64,000 nt of DNA from an uncultured bacterium (GCA_905214865.1 CAJMNO010000004.1:1-64000), one strand, 5' to 3'; counted from the first letter of the stretch, positions 43,315 through 53,219 are shown. Notes: generated from the letters alone by a model not told the origin. Numbers and translations are program-made.

Positions 43315-44568
43315 CTACCTGCGCCGAAGTGAAGCGAGGAGGAACACGACCGCAATCAGAGCGACCATCGCGCTGGCACCAAACAGCACTGCCTGCACGC
43401 CGAGGGAGTCCGCCAGAAACGGGGCAAAGAACAGGGGAATGATGCCGGCGCTGTTGAGGCCCGCCTGCATGACGGAGGTGACCCTCCCCACGTAGCTCTG
43501 GTCGCAGCACTGCTGCGTGAGGGTCGTGCGAACCGGCCCCATGGCCCCAAAGCCCAGCCCGGTGATGGCCTGCCCAACCGCCGCTACGGCGACCGAGCCC
43601 GTGCCCACGTACACCATGGAGCCAACACCCGTCACCAGGAGCAGCACCGAGAGCAGCGTGGGGGTGAGCCTACGCTCGGGAACGCGCATGACGAAGAGGG
43701 AGCCGAGGGTTCCGCCCACGCCCGCGATGGCAGAGAGCCAGCCCATCCAGTCCGAGCTGGCGTGGAGCGTGTATCGGTAGAAGAGCGACTCGAGCGAGTC
43801 GAACGCGCCATAGCAGAAGAAGCCCAGGAACCCCAGGAAGAACAGGAACGCAAGGTCACCGTGCGTGAAGACAATCCTGATACCCTCCCAGAGTTCGTGG
43901 AGAAACGCGCCGCGACCCCTGTCGCGACCCGTCCCGTCGGGTTCGCCCGTCTCCCCCGTCCCCGGCTTGCCCAGGGCAGCACGGGGCATGCCCATCACCA
44001 CTGCCTCCGCCGCGAGAGGCGCGAAGGCGAGGACCGAGAACACGCACTGCTGCGGGGCGAGCATGCTGATGGCGCCGCCAAGCACCGGTCCCGCGATGAC
44101 CGCGACGCTCGTCGCGGTGTTGCAGAGGCTGTTCATGCGGAGGAGCTCCCGCGGGCTGTCGGTCAAATAGCGCGGGAACGCGTTGACCGCAGTACCCGCA
44201 ACGGCCCAGAGTGCCCCGAGGAGGGCGGCGGTGACGAACAGGCTCCCCATGCTCAGGGGGAAGAGCCAGCCAAACAGCCCCAGCAGCGACATAGCGGGGA
44301 ACGTGAGAACCAGCGCCCTGCGAGGTCCGACCCGATCGACGAGCGGGCCACAGGCCACCCCGCCCGCCACGAGGACGATGTTGAACGCGAGAACCAGGTA
44401 CGAGACTTGGAACGCATTGGCACCGAGCACATAGGTGGCGCACCCCACGATGCCCACGAAGTACGTCGCCTGGAGGCCAAGCTGATAGAGCAGGTCCACC
44501 ACGGTAAGACGGGGCGCGAGGCTGGGGAAGGAGCCCACCTCTGCCCTGGCTGATGGTGTTCTCTGCAT
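43315..44568 (-). CDS. MFS transporter (EntS/macrolide-efflux-like)
   Basis: 417-residue permease with 12 predicted helices in two halves. PLVDRVGPRRALVLTFP is the loop 2-3 motif of drug and siderophore exporters; TQQCCDQSYVGRVTSVMQA is in the second half. Substrate unknown. Start ATG 44568 has AGGAG upstream. Promoter-like and operator-like sequences precede it. Confidence 0.82.
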   Translation of the reverse strand: MQRTPSARAEVGSFPSLAPRLTVVDLLYQLGLQATYFVGIVGCATYVLGANAFQVSYLVLAFNIVLVAGGVACGPLVDRVGPRRALVLTFPAMSLLGLFGWLFPLSMGSLFVTAALLGALWAVAGTAVNAFPRYLTDSPRELLRMNSLCNTATSVAVIAGPVLGGAISMLAPQQCVFSVLAFAPLAAEAVVMGMPRAALGKPGTGETGEPDGTGRDRGRGAFLHELWEGIRIVFTHGDLAFLFFLGFLGFFCYGAFDSLESLFYRYTLHASSDWMGWLSAIAGVGGTLGSLFVMRVPERRLTPTLLSVLLLVTGVGSMVYVGTGSVAVAAVGQAITGLGFGAMGPVRTTLTQQCCDQSYVGRVTSVMQAGLNSAGIIPLFFAPFLADSLGVQAVLFGASAMVALIAVVFLLASLRRR

Positions 44569-44629
44569 GGATGGCTCCTGCACCGCCGCAGCTTTGCCCT
44601 CGAGTCGGGCGCACACGCGCCTCCCCGCA

Positions 44630-44643
44630 TGGCCCTAGGGCCA
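44630..44643 (-). promoter_or_regulatory. Candidate operator of the MFS gene
   Basis: Perfect 14-bp palindrome TGGCCCTAGGGCCA, placed about where transcription from the 44654-44682 promoter would begin. Confidence 0.45.
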
Positions 44644-44653
44644 GACGTTAGCG

Positions 44654-44682
44654 CATTTACCCAGTCGCTGAAAGCCAGGCAA
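44654..44682 (-). promoter_or_regulatory. Candidate promoter of the MFS gene
   Basis: On the minus strand, TTGCCT and TAAATG are 17 bases apart. A direct repeat GCCAGGC lies beside the -35 element. Confidence 0.45.
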
Positions 44683-44740
44683 ATGCCAGGCGGCAGAAAT
44701 GCGACAGCATGGTACGCGTACCGTCCCGGCACCCGCCCCC

Positions 44741-45757
44741 TCAGCGAGGCTGCGCCGCCACGACGGCTTCGGCGTGCACGGCCTCCTCGTCCGCCAAGGT
44801 CGAGGACTCCCCTCCCTCACCGAGGACGCGGCTCACGACGATTCCACAGATCGCCGCGAGGATCTGCTGAAAGAGCGTCCCCGCAACCACCGGAAACATG
44901 ACCTCAGCGGGGAAGAACTGCTGGGCGAGAACCGCACCGGCGGAGATGTTGCGCATCCCAACTTGGAAGGTCGAGGTCACGACGTCCTCGCGGCTCTCCC
45001 CCAGCAGGCGTGCAACGACGAACCCGACCACGTATCCCAGGCTCGCATAGGCGCAGATGAACAACGCAACCGCAACGAGCGTGGGCGTGAGGTTACGCAT
45101 GTAGGTCGATATCCCCGTGGAGTTGGACGCTATGACCAGCATGATGGTGATGCGCGCGGCGGGCATGAGGGCGGGCGAGAGGGTCCTCCTCCCCCAGCCG
45201 TGGGTGAGGTCGTTGATGGCAACCCCGGCGAGCGCGGGAATGGCGATCTCGACGAGCATGTCGAACATCATGCCGGCGAAGTCGACGCGCACTGTCTGGC
45301 CGAGCAAGACCTTGAGCGTGAGCGGGATGGTGACGGGCGAGATGACCGTGGATACGAGTAGGGTGCCAAGTCCCAACGCCATGTTCCCGGAACTCATGCC
45401 GATCCACATGGTCGAGACCACCGCGACGGGAACGCAGTACTCCAGCACGATGCCGGTCACGAGGTTTGCGTCCGAGCCAAAGAGCAACCGGGCGAGCACG
45501 CACGAGGCGGCGGGCATGGCAACCACCGAGAGGCCGAGGATCACGAACATGGGAAGCGGGTGGCGAGCGGTCTGGGCGAGGTTGGAGAAGCGGTTGGAGA
45601 GTGAGCCCTGAAACGTCATGAACGCGAACAGCGCGACGACGAAGGGGTTGAGCACGCCCACCTCACGGGGAAACAGCACGCCGGCGGCGACGCAGAGCGG
45701 CGACACCGCCCACATGTGAGACCCGATGAACTCCCCGAGCGCGTTCCACCTCTGCAT
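44741..45757 (-). CDS. Bile acid:sodium symporter (BASS) family protein
   Basis: 338 residues, about 9-10 helices. EYCVPVAVVSTMWIGMSSGN and STFQVGMRNISAGAVLA match the BASS family crossover-helix regions. Bacterial relatives carry bile acids, pantothenate or 2-keto acids, and the substrate here is not evident. The C-terminal 30 residues are Glu/Ala-rich. It lies upstream of the MFS gene on the same strand. Confidence 0.85.
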   Translation of the reverse strand: MQRWNALGEFIGSHMWAVSPLCVAAGVLFPREVGVLNPFVVALFAFMTFQGSLSNRFSNLAQTARHPLPMFVILGLSVVAMPAASCVLARLLFGSDANLVTGIVLEYCVPVAVVSTMWIGMSSGNMALGLGTLLVSTVISPVTIPLTLKVLLGQTVRVDFAGMMFDMLVEIAIPALAGVAINDLTHGWGRRTLSPALMPAARITIMLVIASNSTGISTYMRNLTPTLVAVALFICAYASLGYVVGFVVARLLGESREDVVTSTFQVGMRNISAGAVLAQQFFPAEVMFPVVAGTLFQQILAAICGIVVSRVLGEGGESSTLADEEAVHAEAVVAAQPR

Positions 45758-45947
45758 GTGCCATCCCCTCCCACGACTCCGCGCGCCATTGTAAGGTCAC
45801 GCAATCCGGCAGGGGCGGGGCAATGCGCAACAGACCCAAACACGCAGCCTTCCAGAAACGCGCATGACCCCGAGCGGCGCGCGTCTGCGACGCTTGCGCG
45901 TCCCTCTCACCTGCCTGCCCCGTGACTTCACAAATCTGCCAAGTGCA

Positions 45948-45976
45948 TTGATTGGCGCGGCGGCTGTGGGTAAAAT
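45948..45976 (+). promoter_or_regulatory. Promoter of the suf operon
   Basis: TTGATT and TAAAAT are exactly 17 bases apart, 84 bp before sufC. Just after it, ATACCCCCCAGTCGGTAGG (from 45974) resembles half of an IscR/Rrf2-type site (AGTCGGTA), overlapping the likely start point. Confidence 0.65.
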
Positions 45977-46059
45977 ACCCCCCAGTCGGTAGGATATGTT
46001 GCGGGAGCCTGGCCCCCGCCGCTAAGCAAGCGCATTCGCGCAGACAAGAAAGAGGCACC

Positions 46060-46839
46060 ATGGCAAGCGAGCTTCTCACCATATCGGGGCTCTCGGCGGG
46101 AACCGAGGACAAGCCCATCCTCCACGACATCGACCTCACCGTGGGCGCGGGCGAGACCCACGTGCTCATGGGACCAAACGGTGCCGGCAAGTCCACGCTC
46201 GGCCACGTCATCATGGGCGACCCCGTCTACAAGGTCAGCTCGGGCACCATCGCCTTTGACGGCCAGGACGTGACCGACCTTGCCCCCGACAAGCGCTCGC
46301 TGGCTGGCATCTTCCTCTCCTACCAGGCGCCGGTCGAGGTCCCCGGCGTGCCCCTGTACAGCTTTCTGCGCACCATCTGCCAGATGAGGCCCGAGCTCAA
46401 GACCACCGCGCGCAAGTTCCGCCAGCGCGTGGGGCAGATTATGGCCGAGCTCGACATGGACGAGTCGTTCCTCACCCGCGAGCTCAACGTTGGTTTCTCC
46501 GGCGGCGAGAAGAAGAAGGTGGAGATGCTCCAGCTCCTCCTGCTCCGTCCCAAGCTGGCGATCCTGGACGAGACGGACTCCGGCCTGGACGTCGACGCCC
46601 TCTCCATCGTGAGCAAGGGCATCGAGGCCTATCGCCGCGATTGCGACGGTGCGCTCCTCATGATCACGCACAACACGCGCATCCTCGAGCGCCTCAACGT
46701 CGACCGCACGCACGTGATGGTGAGGGGTCACCTCGTGGCAGAGGGCCCCGCATCCATGATCGACGACATCGACCGCAACGGCTTCGGCACCTACGAGGAC
46801 AGCCTCGCCGCCAGCCAGGGCGAGAAGGTCGAGGCGTAA
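46060..46839 (+). CDS. sufC: Fe-S cluster assembly ATPase SufC
   Basis: 259-residue ABC-type ATPase of the SufBCD scaffold. Walker A GPNGAGKST, signature VGFSGGEKKKVEM and Walker B AILDETDSGLDVD are clear. First gene of sufCBDSU. Start ATG 46060 has AAGAGG upstream. Confidence 0.97.
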   Translation: MASELLTISGLSAGTEDKPILHDIDLTVGAGETHVLMGPNGAGKSTLGHVIMGDPVYKVSSGTIAFDGQDVTDLAPDKRSLAGIFLSYQAPVEVPGVPLYSFLRTICQMRPELKTTARKFRQRVGQIMAELDMDESFLTRELNVGFSGGEKKKVEMLQLLLLRPKLAILDETDSGLDVDALSIVSKGIEAYRRDCDGALLMITHNTRILERLNVDRTHVMVRGHLVAEGPASMIDDIDRNGFGTYEDSLAASQGEKVEA

Positions 46840-46840
46840 G

Positions 46841-48298
46841 GTGGCAGACGAGAAGGACAGGGTCACCACGCGCCCGGAGGTGGACGAGAGGGGCAGGTCA
46901 AAGGTCCAGGACGTCGACCGCTCGCTGTACGACTTCGTGAAGAGCGAGGAGGGCTACGAGCGCTACGCCGATGGCCTCACGCCCGACATCGTGCGCTCCA
47001 TCTCGGCCAAGAAGGACGAGCCCGACTGGATGCTCAAGATGCGCCTCGAGGCGCTCGAGCGCTTCCACGACATCGACATGGCGCCAAACTGGGGCCCGGA
47101 CACCTCCGGCCTCAACATGGACGACATCTCGACCTACGTCTCGCCCAAGACCAAGCAGGCGCGCGACTGGAACGACGTCCCGGCGGACATCAAGGACACC
47201 TTCGAGCGCCTGGGCATCCCGCAGGCGGAGCGCGACTCGCTCGCCGGCGTGGGCGCCCAGTACGATTCCGAGATCGTCTACCACAACATGCGCGAGGAGG
47301 TCGCCAAGCAGGGGGTGGTCTACACCACCATCGAGGACGCCATCCACGACCCCCAGTGGGAGCCCGTGGTGCGCAAGTACTTTGGCACCCTCATCCCCAT
47401 GACCGACCACAAGTTCGCCGCGCTCCACTATGCGGTGTGGTCCGGTGGCTCCTTTGTGTACGTGCCCGAGGGCGTCTCGCTCGACTACCCGCTCCAGAGC
47501 TACTTCCGCCTCAACGCGAGCGGCGCAGGGCAGTTTGAGCACACGCTCATCGTGGTGGAGCCCGGCGCAAACCTCCACTTCATCGAGGGATGCTCCGCAC
47601 CCAAGTACTACGAGGCCAACCTCCACGCCGGAGCGGTGGAGCTCTTCGTGGGCGACGGCGCGAGGCTGCGCTACTCCACGATCGAGAACTGGTCCAAGAA
47701 CATGTACAACCTCAACACCAAGCGCGCCCGCGTCGGGGCAGACGCGACGATGGAGTGGGTGTCCGGCTCGTTCGGCAGCCACGTGTCGTACCTCTACCCC
47801 ACCACGATCCTGCAGGGCGACCGCTCGGTGTGCGAGTACACCGGCATCACCTTCTCCGGCGCAAACCAGGACCTGGACACGGGGTGCAAGGTCATCCTCA
47901 ACGGACGGGACACGCGTGCGTCCATGAGCGCCAAGTCCATCTCGAAGGACGGTGGGGTCAACACCTTCCGCAGCTCCGTGGTCGTGGGGCGCCATGCGGA
48001 CAACGCGCGTTGCACCGTCTCGTGCCAGTCCCTCATGCTCGACGACATCAGCCGCTCGGACACCATCCCCGCGATGGACGTGCGCAACCGCACCGCCTCC
48101 GTTGGCCACGAGGCCACGATCGGGCGCATCTCGGACGACACGATCCTGTACCTCATGAGCCGCGGGTGCTCCGAGGAGGAGGCCCGCACCATGGTGGTCA
48201 ACGGCTTCGCCAACCCGGTCTCGAAGGAGCTGCCGCTCGAGTACGCCGTCGAGATGAACAACCTCATCAAGCTCGAGATGGAAGGGGCGATCGGCTAA
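46841..48298 (+). CDS. sufB: Fe-S cluster assembly scaffold SufB
   Basis: 485 residues. SufB carries the nascent cluster in the SufBC2D complex. NMREEVAKQGVVY, APKYYEANLHAGAVEL, VCEYTGITFSGANQDLDTG and GRISDDTILYLMSRGCSEEEA match SufB. Start GTG 46841 is one base after the sufC stop. Its last base is shared with the sufD start (TAATG). Confidence 0.96.
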   Translation: MADEKDRVTTRPEVDERGRSKVQDVDRSLYDFVKSEEGYERYADGLTPDIVRSISAKKDEPDWMLKMRLEALERFHDIDMAPNWGPDTSGLNMDDISTYVSPKTKQARDWNDVPADIKDTFERLGIPQAERDSLAGVGAQYDSEIVYHNMREEVAKQGVVYTTIEDAIHDPQWEPVVRKYFGTLIPMTDHKFAALHYAVWSGGSFVYVPEGVSLDYPLQSYFRLNASGAGQFEHTLIVVEPGANLHFIEGCSAPKYYEANLHAGAVELFVGDGARLRYSTIENWSKNMYNLNTKRARVGADATMEWVSGSFGSHVSYLYPTTILQGDRSVCEYTGITFSGANQDLDTGCKVILNGRDTRASMSAKSISKDGGVNTFRSSVVVGRHADNARCTVSCQSLMLDDISRSDTIPAMDVRNRTASVGHEATIGRISDDTILYLMSRGCSEEEARTMVVNGFANPVSKELPLEYAVEMNNLIKLEMEGAIG

Positions 48299-49464
48299 TG
48301 GCCTCAACCTCAACTGGCCTGGAGGGGACCACCGGGGCGATGACCCTCACCCACGTCAACGTTCCCCCCGCGCAGACCTGGAACTACCTCAAGATCGACC
48401 AGATAGCCCTCTCGGTGCCCGTCCCCGCGAGCGCCGGCACCGTCCCAACGAGGCTACCCCGACTCTTCTCCCGCATCGGTGCGGGCGTGGGCGCCGAGGC
48501 CGTGTCGTGGGTCGAGGCCGCAACGGGAGACTCGCGCTACGTTGAGGTGCCGCGCGGCACCGTGCGAGAGGACCCCATCGTCCTCTCCTGCGACGCCGAT
48601 GCCGGCGAGGTGCGCGACAGCGGCGTCATGGTCCGGGGCGGCGCCACGGCGACCATCGTCGTCGTGAGTCACGGTTCGGGCGACTCCGATGGCGACGCGC
48701 CCCTCTCCCCCACCCCCGTCGCGACCTCCGCGAACCTCGTACGCGTGTATGCCGAGAAGGGCGCGACCGTGCACCTGGTGGAGGTCGTCGCCATGGGAGA
48801 CGAGCGACAGCACCTGGAGGGCATCGGCCTCGCCGCCGAGGACGGCGCCAGGGTCGACGCCCGCCAGTACCTCCTGGGCGGCGGTCGCGTGGCCGTGGGC
48901 TTCGAGGCCGACCTCGCGGGCGACGCCGCGACGCTGAACCTGGACTCCCGCTACATCGTGCGGCATCACGAGGTTCTCGACGTCAACCACGCCGTGCTCC
49001 AGCGCGGCGAGCGCACGCGCTGCGACATCCAGACGTCTGGCGTGCTCGCAGACGCCGGGCAGAAGACCATGCGCGAGACGATCGACCTGCGCCACGGCGG
49101 ACACGGCTCCAAGGGCAACGAGCGCGAGACCGTGCTCGTGACCGGGGACGACATCGTCAACAGGACCCTTCCGGTCATCCTGTGCGACGAGGACGACGTG
49201 GCGGGCAACCACGGCGCATCCATCGGCTCCGTGAGCCCCGAGCAGATGACCTACCTCGCCGACAGGGGGCTCTCGGACGGCGAGGCCGAGGCGCTGTTCG
49301 CACGCGCGCTGTTCGACGACGCCGTGATCCACGCTCCGGAGCAGCAGTCCCTCGCAGCCGTTCTCGACCGAGCGGCGACCGTCGTGGGAGACGACATGGC
49401 ACACGACCTCGCGTCCGGCCTGGGCATCGAGCCCGCCAGCGCGGATGATCCCAAGGAGGAGTAA
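48298..49464 (+). CDS. sufD: Fe-S cluster assembly protein SufD
   Basis: 388 residues, diverged SufB paralogue. The C-terminal beta-helix part is recognisable: NERETVLVTGDDI, CDEDDVAGNHGASIGSV and LADRGLSDGEAEALF. The N-terminal half is poorly conserved, as usual. TAATG overlaps link it to sufB and sufS. Confidence 0.93.
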   Translation: MASTSTGLEGTTGAMTLTHVNVPPAQTWNYLKIDQIALSVPVPASAGTVPTRLPRLFSRIGAGVGAEAVSWVEAATGDSRYVEVPRGTVREDPIVLSCDADAGEVRDSGVMVRGGATATIVVVSHGSGDSDGDAPLSPTPVATSANLVRVYAEKGATVHLVEVVAMGDERQHLEGIGLAAEDGARVDARQYLLGGGRVAVGFEADLAGDAATLNLDSRYIVRHHEVLDVNHAVLQRGERTRCDIQTSGVLADAGQKTMRETIDLRHGGHGSKGNERETVLVTGDDIVNRTLPVILCDEDDVAGNHGASIGSVSPEQMTYLADRGLSDGEAEALFARALFDDAVIHAPEQQSLAAVLDRAATVVGDDMAHDLASGLGIEPASADDPKEE

Positions 49465-50726
49465 TGCTCGATTCGTCCCAGCTGGCAGCCATCACGGCAA
49501 GCCCGTACAAGAAGGACTTCCCGCTGCTCGCCAACAACCCGGACCTCACGTTCCTCGACAGCGCCGCAACCTCGCAGCGCCCGAGGGCGGTCCTCGACGC
49601 CCAGAGGCGCTTCTACGAGACCATGAACGCCAATCCGCTCCGTGGCCTCTACAGCCTCTCCGTAGAGGCGACGCAGGCAATCGAGGACGCCCGCAACCAC
49701 ATCGCGAGCTTCATCGGCGCGGTCGACGAGGCGGGCAACCCCCAGGGCAACGAGGTCGTGTTCACGCGCAACACCTCCGAGTCGCTCAACCTGGTCGCCC
49801 GCACCCTCGGCGCGAGCATCCTCAAGTCCGGCGACGAGGTGGTCATCTCCATCATGGAGCACCACAGCAACCTCATCCCCTGGCAGCAGGTCTGCCGCCA
49901 GACGGGCGCACGCCTCGTCTACCTGCGTGCCGACGACGACTTCCGCATCACGCAGGACGAGATCGAGGAGAAGATCGGCCCCCGTACCAAGATCGTCTCG
50001 GTGACCCAGGTGTCCAACGTGCTGGGCGTGGAGAACCCCATTCGCCAGATCGCCGACCGAGCCCACCAGATGGGCGCGTACATGGTCGTGGACGGTGCGC
50101 AGAGCGTGCCGCACCTCAAGGTGGACGTCCACGACCTGGGCGCCGACCTCCTCGCGTTCAGCGCCCACAAGCTGGGCGGCCCCATGGGCATCGGCGTGCT
50201 GTGGGGCAAGGCGGACATCCTGGACGCCATGCCGCCGTTCCTCACGGGCGGCGAGATGATCGACTCCGTCACCGAGACCGACGCGGTATGGGCGCCGGTG
50301 CCGCAGAAGTTCGAGGCGGGCACCCAGGACGCCGCGGGGAGCTACGCCTTCGACGCCGACCTCACCTACCTCGAGAGCATCGGCATCGACACCGTTGAGC
50401 GGCGCGAGCGGCTGCTTGCGTCCTACCTCACCCAGAGCCTGGCGGCACTCGACTTCGTCGACGTCATCGGCCCCAGGGAGGGCGACCGTCACGTGGGCGC
50501 CGTCGCGTTCAACGTGCGAGGCGTGCACCCGCACGACGTCGCAAGCATCCTCGACGGCTCCAAGGTGTGCATCCGCGCCGGTCACCACTGTGCGCAGCCC
50601 CTGCTCGCCTGGCTCGGCCAGAGCAGCACCTGCCGTGCAAGCGTGGCGTTCTATAACGACAGGGAGGACGTCGACCGCCTGGTCGAGGGCCTCAAGACAG
50701 TTTGGCAGGTATTCAATGGCAACTAG
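49464..50726 (+). CDS. sufS: Cysteine desulfurase SufS
   Basis: 420 residues, group II PLP cysteine desulfurase that supplies sulfur to SufU. The PLP-lysine block is LLAFSAHKLGGPMGIGVLWG. RAGHHCAQPLLAW is followed by SSTCRASVAFYN with the persulfide Cys. It overlaps sufU by 11 bases. Confidence 0.96.
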   Translation: MLDSSQLAAITASPYKKDFPLLANNPDLTFLDSAATSQRPRAVLDAQRRFYETMNANPLRGLYSLSVEATQAIEDARNHIASFIGAVDEAGNPQGNEVVFTRNTSESLNLVARTLGASILKSGDEVVISIMEHHSNLIPWQQVCRQTGARLVYLRADDDFRITQDEIEEKIGPRTKIVSVTQVSNVLGVENPIRQIADRAHQMGAYMVVDGAQSVPHLKVDVHDLGADLLAFSAHKLGGPMGIGVLWGKADILDAMPPFLTGGEMIDSVTETDAVWAPVPQKFEAGTQDAAGSYAFDADLTYLESIGIDTVERRERLLASYLTQSLAALDFVDVIGPREGDRHVGAVAFNVRGVHPHDVASILDGSKVCIRAGHHCAQPLLAWLGQSSTCRASVAFYNDREDVDRLVEGLKTVWQVFNGN

Positions 50727-51213
50727 CACAGGCGTCGCGAGCCTCTACAACGCGCAGTTCATGGACCACGTCTCGCACCCCGACTACAAGTACGTCATGG
50801 TCGACCCCACGATGACCCACGAGGGCGTGAACCCCTCGTGCGGAGACGAGCTCACCTTCTCGGTCAGGATCGGTGAGGACGGCAGGATCGAGGAGGCCTC
50901 CTACCAGGGGCACGGCTGCGCCATCAGCCAGGCGTCCGCCGACATGATGAGCGACCTCATGGTGGACAAGACCCCCCAGGAGGCCATCGAACTCTGCAAG
51001 CTGTTCGGCCGCATGGTGCGCGGCGAGGAGACCGACCCCGAGAAGATCGAGCAGCTGGACGAGGCCGCCATGCTCAAGGACATCAGCCACATGCCCGCGC
51101 GCGTGAAGTGCGCGGAGCTCGCGTGGCGCACGCTCGAGGAGATGCTCGAGCAGGGCGAGACGAGCGGAACGTTCTCGATCCCCGCCCACGACCACTGCGA
51201 CTGCGGGGACTAG
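50716..51213 (+). CDS. sufU: Zinc-dependent sulfurtransferase SufU
   Basis: 165 residues, IscU-like. The three Cys and Asp zinc ligands are in VNPSCGDELTF, GHGCAISQASADM and ARVKCAELAW. SufU receives sulfur from SufS in Gram-positive bacteria. Start ATG 50716 lies inside the sufS end. The C-terminus ends HDHCDCGD, an additional metal-like tail. Confidence 0.95.
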   Translation: MATSTGVASLYNAQFMDHVSHPDYKYVMVDPTMTHEGVNPSCGDELTFSVRIGEDGRIEEASYQGHGCAISQASADMMSDLMVDKTPQEAIELCKLFGRMVRGEETDPEKIEQLDEAAMLKDISHMPARVKCAELAWRTLEEMLEQGETSGTFSIPAHDHCDCGD

Positions 51214-51281
51214 CACCTCTCCCCCACCTCATTGGCGCCCGCGGACGCGGGCTGGAGTGAACGCCGGAAGGAGGCCCAAGC

Positions 51282-51767
51282 ATGGCTGGCATGTTCTCCA
51301 CGAAGGGAAAGTACGCGCTTCGAGCGATGGCAGACCTGGCGACGCACGACGGATGGGTGTCCCTCGGCGACGTCTCGAAGCGTCAGAACATCTCGCGCAA
51401 GTACCTCGAGCAGGTCATCTCGCTCATGCACAAGGCGGGGTACGTCGAGAGCTGCCGCGGCAAGGGGGGTGGCTACCGGCTGACGCGCAGCCCAGAGGAG
51501 TACACCCTGGGCCAGATTCTCCGCGCGGCGGAGGGGTCGCTCGCCCCCGTTGCCTGCCTGGACTGCACCAACGGTGAGATCTGCCCCATCATCGACTCGT
51601 GCCCCACCGTGACGGTGTGGCGCGACCTGGGCAAGGTCACCGCCCAGTACCTGGACAGCAAGACGCTCGCGGACATCGTGAGCGACAAGACGCGGACCTC
51701 GGGCGTCACCGACTGGCACCCCAAGGACAGCCGCGTGAGAAGGCCGAGCGGAAACACCGCCTGCTGA
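51282..51767 (+). CDS. Rrf2-family Fe-S-sensing regulator
   Basis: 161 residues. Winged helix with KYALRAMADLA, ISRKYLEQVISLMHKAGYV and GKGGGYRL. Cys residues at 92, 95, 101 and 107 (CLDC, ICP, SCP) fit a 2Fe-2S site as in IscR and related regulators. It follows sufU by 68 bp and is probably an autoregulatory control gene for the suf promoter. Its downstream position is opposite to the iscR-first layout. Start ATG 51282 has GGAAGGAGG upstream. Confidence 0.92.
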   Translation: MAGMFSTKGKYALRAMADLATHDGWVSLGDVSKRQNISRKYLEQVISLMHKAGYVESCRGKGGGYRLTRSPEEYTLGQILRAAEGSLAPVACLDCTNGEICPIIDSCPTVTVWRDLGKVTAQYLDSKTLADIVSDKTRTSGVTDWHPKDSRVRRPSGNTAC

Positions 51768-51802
51768 TTGCGCCCATCATCCGTCGATGCCATCTAACGC
51801 AA

Positions 51803-51838
51803 GGGGGCCATCCGATTCTCCGGATGGCCCCTTCTCGT
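51803..51838. terminator. Bidirectional terminator, Rrf2 gene and NlpC/P60 gene
   Basis: GGGGCCATCCG pairs with CGGATGGCCCC around a short loop, then CTTCTCGTCT on the plus strand. It lies between converging genes. Confidence 0.85.
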
Positions 51839-51857
51839 CTCCCCCATGGCGGGCAGG

Positions 51858-53105
51858 CTATGCGTTGGGCGTACCGCCCGTGGTGTAGCTGCTGCTGAGC
51901 GTCGAGACGGTCACGAGCGTGCCGTTGGCGTGGATGATCTTGTTGTTGCCCAGGTAGATTGCCACGTGGTTGCCAGACCCGCTGGCGACGCCACCGATCC
52001 AGAACACGAGGTCGCCCGGCAACCACTCCGACTTGCTCTTGTGCGACGACATGCCGTACTGGCCCGCCGCGCTGTGCGGGATCGAGATCCCGGCGCATGC
52101 GTAGGCGTACTGCGTGAGACCGGAGCAGTCGAGCCCGACCCCCGGGGTCGATCCCGCCCACACGTAGGGGACGCCGAGCTGGGAGTATGCGGCACTGATG
52201 ATCGTGGAGCGCTGGCTGGCGGTGAGCCCGCCGCCCCCGCTCACGTTGGTGCTGGAGCCCGAGTTGGAGCTGGAGTTTGAGCTGGAACCGGAGTTCGACT
52301 TGGAGCTGGAGCCGGAGTTCGACGTGGTACTGGAACTTGAGCTCGAGCTGGATGAAGACGAGCTGGAACTGGAAGAGTTGGACGTCGCCTTGGCGGCCGC
52401 CTCTGCCTGTGCCTTTGCGGCTGCCTGCTGTGCAGCCGCCTCCGCCTTCTGCTTGGCGATCTCCTCCTCCTGCTGCTTCTTGATGGCCGCCTGCAGCTCG
52501 GAGCTCAGCGAGTTGACGTAGTCCTGCTGCTCGGACTGTTTTGCCTTGAGGTCGCTAACCTGCTGCTCCTGCTGCGACTGGAGCTGTTCCTGCTCCTGCT
52601 GGTCCTTCTCGAGCGAGGCCTTCTTCTCCTCGAGCGAGCTCTGGAGGTCGTTGACCTCCTTGATTGCCGCCGCATCCGACTCGCTCACCTTGTCGGCATA
52701 GTAGACCCTGCTGAGAAAGTCGTCCCAGTTGGATGCGTTGAGGATGATGCTGAGGAACGAGGTCTTCCCCGCCTTGTAGTCGGCGCTCACGCGCTTCGAG
52801 AGCGTCTCGCGTGCCTCGGAGAGCTTCTGCTTGTTCTCCTGGATCTGAGTCTTGGTGTCCTCGATTTGCTGCTCCGTCTGCTGGAGCTGGTACTTTGTGT
52901 CGTTCAGACTCTCGCCGGCACTCGCCACCTGGGTGCTCAGCTCGTCGAGCTTCTCGTTCGCCGCGTCAAGCTGGCTCTGGAGGCTGCTCGTCGAGCTGGA
53001 CGAGGTCGTCGTGTCCTCCGCGAGGGCGGGAACGGCCGGGGCGACAAAAACGCCCGACCCCCCTACCGCCAGGGCGAGGGCAATGGCGACTGTTCTGCGT
53101 CTCAT
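51858..53105 (-). CDS. Secreted NlpC/P60 peptidoglycan hydrolase with coiled coil
   Basis: 415 residues. A signal peptide (about 1-30, with RRRTVAIALALAVGG) ends at AlaLeuAla-Glu. A long Gln/Glu-rich coiled coil follows (about 40-235), then a Ser-rich linker with a run of 16 Ser, then an NlpC/P60 domain: AGSTPGVGLDCSGLTQYAY has the catalytic Cys, and GNHVAIYLGNNKIIHANG the two His. It cuts the gamma-D-glutamyl-DAP bond and resembles PcsB/CwlO-type division or elongation hydrolases. Start ATG 53105 has GGAG 7 bases upstream. Confidence 0.9.
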   Translation of the reverse strand: MRRRTVAIALALAVGGSGVFVAPAVPALAEDTTTSSSSTSSLQSQLDAANEKLDELSTQVASAGESLNDTKYQLQQTEQQIEDTKTQIQENKQKLSEARETLSKRVSADYKAGKTSFLSIILNASNWDDFLSRVYYADKVSESDAAAIKEVNDLQSSLEEKKASLEKDQQEQEQLQSQQEQQVSDLKAKQSEQQDYVNSLSSELQAAIKKQQEEEIAKQKAEAAAQQAAAKAQAEAAAKATSNSSSSSSSSSSSSSSSSTTSNSGSSSKSNSGSSSNSSSNSGSSTNVSGGGGLTASQRSTIISAAYSQLGVPYVWAGSTPGVGLDCSGLTQYAYACAGISIPHSAAGQYGMSSHKSKSEWLPGDLVFWIGGVASGSGNHVAIYLGNNKIIHANGTLVTVSTLSSSYTTGGTPNA

Positions 53106-53219
53106 GTGCATCTCCATTGTCTGGGCGCTTGGCCCTTTGCTGACTTCAGACGTCACAAGGATAGTCCAAGTTGGCAGCGTTCCCGCAATCTACGCCACCA
53201 CTGCATGACTCGACACTAA

